Shown piece by piece: positions 20,293 to 21,785 of a stretch of 21,785 nucleotides of DNA. Where the stretch lies: positions 1 to 21,785 of the forward strand of contig CAZFZQ010000010.1 in NCBI GenBank assembly GCA_964522845.1, read 5' to 3'. This DNA comes from CAZFZQ01 sp964522845. GTDB lineage: Bacteria > Patescibacteriota > Patescibacteriia > GCA-002772895. The notes below the pieces were generated by a model. The model did not search any database and was not told the origin of the DNA. It worked only from the letters and a program-made list of their open reading frames with translations. Both the position numbers and the translations under genes were made by a program. Numbering within the stretch: position 1 is the first letter of the stretch; each line of letters begins with the position of its first letter.

Positions 20293-21408
20293 CTGCTTAA
20301 TCGGCATTACGATATATAAATAGGAGGGGTCGCCAACAGGGCGCATAACGCATGGGCTATTTTCATCAATAACATCCAGTGTTATTTCCAGCGTTCCGAC
20401 GTTCCCAAGCCCATCAACAAGATATTTGTGATTTAAAACAATTTTGTTGGTAACGCCAAGAACTTCGCCGCCAATTTTTGTTCTTTGCTCGCCGGTTTGG
20501 TTGTCTGTTGAATAAACCTCAATGCCCTCGCCCGGCGTTATATTTATTTTTACGTCATTTAGCCCGGAGCGGGAAAAAAGCGAGGCGCTTCGCGTACCTG
20601 TCAAAAATTCTTTAACCGGAAGAGTGCCCCTGGTGCTGTGTTCTTTAGGAATAATCTGAGCATAATCAGGAAAAACTCCCTCCACCAAGCGCGAAGTAAG
20701 CTCCGTACCATTATATTTGAAATAAATCTGCCCCTCATCCAAAGAAATTTCCAAAAGATCCTCTTCGCCCGCGACCGCGGATAAAATATTGGCTAATTCC
20801 CAAACCGTGCGAAGCGGGAGAATGGCCGAAACATTGTCTTTTGCTGATTTTAGATCAAGCTTTATCTTTTTTTCCGCCAAACGGAAGCTGTCGGTCGCAA
20901 CCAGTGTCATCATGCCGTCCTCCTTGTTAAAGCTTATATAAACTCCGGAAATTTCCGGCCGGGTTTCGTTGGGCAAAACAGAAAAAGAAATTTGCGCCAG
21001 GCCTTTTTTCAAAACGTCGCCGCTCAAATAAAAACTGTATTTTTTATTTATTTCCGGAATAATCGGATAGTCGTCCGGCACAATGCCTTTTATTTTTGTT
21101 TTATGGTTTCCGCAGCCCACGTGCAAAAAATCATCTTCCAATGAAATACTGATGTTTTCTTTGGGCAAAAGCGCCACATAATCGGACAAAAGCTTTGCCG
21201 GTACGGTATAACTCCCCTCCTCATCCGACTTGCCGCGGATCTTTGTGACCACCGCGATTTCCAAATTGGTGGAAACAAGTTTTAGGAGATTGTTTTCAAC
21301 TTTCAATAAAACATTATTTAATATTGGAAGATTGATGTTTTTTGTATTTATGTGGCTGGCTGCCAAAAGTCCTTGATGAAGATTTTCTTGCGTGCAAATG
21401 AATTTCAT
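20290..21408 (-). CDS. dnaN: DNA polymerase III beta subunit (sliding clamp)
   Basis: A 372-residue protein of normal clamp length. Three clamp domains of about 120 residues: N-terminal MKFICTQENLHQGLLAASH, central RPEISGVYISF with VATDSFRLAEKK (~175-190), and the C-terminal YIVMPIKQ, matching the hydrophobic family terminus that lines the protein-binding pocket. It forms a ring dimer around DNA and holds polymerase and repair partners. It follows dnaA in the usual dnaA-dnaN order, but a terminator-like hairpin between them implies it has its own promoter in 21410-21490, which I could not place with confidence. Confidence 0.97.
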   Translation of the reverse strand: MKFICTQENLHQGLLAASHINTKNINLPILNNVLLKVENNLLKLVSTNLEIAVVTKIRGKSDEEGSYTVPAKLLSDYVALLPKENISISLEDDFLHVGCGNHKTKIKGIVPDDYPIIPEINKKYSFYLSGDVLKKGLAQISFSVLPNETRPEISGVYISFNKEDGMMTLVATDSFRLAEKKIKLDLKSAKDNVSAILPLRTVWELANILSAVAGEEDLLEISLDEGQIYFKYNGTELTSRLVEGVFPDYAQIIPKEHSTRGTLPVKEFLTGTRSASLFSRSGLNDVKINITPGEGIEVYSTDNQTGEQRTKIGGEVLGVTNKIVLNHKYLVDGLGNVGTLEITLDVIDENSPCVMRPVGDPSYLYIVMPIKQ

Positions 21409-21660
21409 ATGTATATGTCTTTATTTATATTTTAGTTAATTAAAACAGTAGAAGTAGTAGGCGTGGGGATGGCGGGGATAAGTCGGGCGTTTCAGAAAAA
21501 AAGAGGTCAATAAAAACAAATTATTAAGACCCCCTTTGTTTATAACTTAATGCGTAACCGTTGATAACTTCTTGCTCCCTGTTAATGGTTTTTTAAAATT
21601 CAAATTTTTATAAACAAGTTATGAAATATCACACACCCACCATACACAGGTTGTCCCCAG
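21409..21660. other. dnaA-dnaN spacer, possible origin-related region
   Basis: A 252-base gene-free spacer. It contains degenerate DnaA-box-like sequences: TTATCCAAG (21661 region, overlapping the dnaA end), TTGTCCCCA (21652-21660) and GGGGATAAG (21474-21483 region), plus an AT-rich stretch around 21585-21620. No perfect TTATCCACA is present. It is the classical position for oriC, but boxes here are weaker than those at 5128-5203. Confidence 0.4.
21495..21537 (-). terminator. Terminator of dnaA
   Basis: On the minus strand AAAGGGGGTC (21537-21528) pairs with GACCTCTTT (21508-21500) with one mismatch/bulge, followed by further T residues to 21495. Confidence 0.65.
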
Positions 21661-21785
21661 TTATCCAAGCGCTGTGGAATTGTAAACATTTTGCTTGATA
21701 GTTTCCAACTCTTGTTTCATTTGAATGTTTATTTCCGTTTCTTTGCCGATTTTGCTGCAGGCGTGCATCACGGTGGTGTGGTCGC
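21661..21785 (-). CDS. dnaA: Chromosomal replication initiator DnaA, C-terminal end only
   Basis: The last 41 codons, cut by the window edge. The visible peptide starts RDHTTVMHACSKIGKE, the DnaA signature in domain IV (family GGRDHTTVxHA), whose helix-turn-helix contacts DnaA boxes. It ends ...YNSTALG with TAA at 21663-21661. It is the initiator that would bind the boxes listed at 5128-5203 and in the spacer next to it. Confidence 0.93.
   Translation of the reverse strand, partial: DHTTVMHACSKIGKETEINIQMKQELETIKQNVYNSTALG

Overview
The window is a stretch of bacterial chromosome near the replication-gene cluster. It holds 16 protein genes (one cut by the right edge), three tRNAs (one cut by the left edge), one strong candidate structured RNA and an unusually dense set of short repeats. 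The best guess for the organism is a Patescibacteria/CPR member, probably Parcubacteria-like. That is inferred from the style of the proteins, the weak or absent ribosome-binding sites, and the low-complexity repeats between and inside genes; there is no rRNA here to prove it. The standard code fits, with no in-frame TGA in any gene.

Layout. 1-230: two tRNAs (Arg-TCT then Met-CAT) on the minus strand from one promoter. 335-1324: a XerC/D-type tyrosine recombinase (minus), divergent from rpsO (1525-1788), followed by a NYN-domain protein and pnp (to 5058), all plus strand. 5060-5260: a strong terminator, then four DnaA-box-like sites and an AT-rich stretch. 5262-5758: a consensus promoter drives an apparently noncoding, highly structured RNA that ends at a terminator. 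5887-8572 (minus): a DksA/TraR-type zinc-finger protein, lspA and a DUF2723/TPR membrane protein in one run. 8673-10914 (plus): tRNA-Leu(TAA), a GC-rich orphan gene and a secreted lipoprotein made of three repeated modules. 10933-17336 (minus): dprA, folC, topA and comM, in that transcription order. 17373-21785 (minus): dnaA (3' end only), dnaN and a class A penicillin-binding protein with Ig-like C-terminal domains.

How the genes work together. dnaA/dnaN and topA serve replication and topology; rpsO and pnp are the common translation/RNA-turnover pair; dprA and comM are both natural-transformation genes; lspA fits with the lipoprotein encoded next door; the PBP builds peptidoglycan; folC serves folate metabolism.

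The most striking feature is repeats. Arrays with a 7-bp (once 8-bp) period lie directly behind five genes, and in four of these the TAG stop codon is part of the array. Two more heptamer arrays lie in frame inside folC. Other short palindromic repeats lie in frame inside the NYN gene, pnp, lspA, the DUF2723 gene, topA and dprA, always in regions where the families tolerate insertions. This resembles the Rickettsia palindromic elements. A second highlight is the folC-topA spacer, which can form two mutually exclusive RNA folds, one of which covers the topA start.
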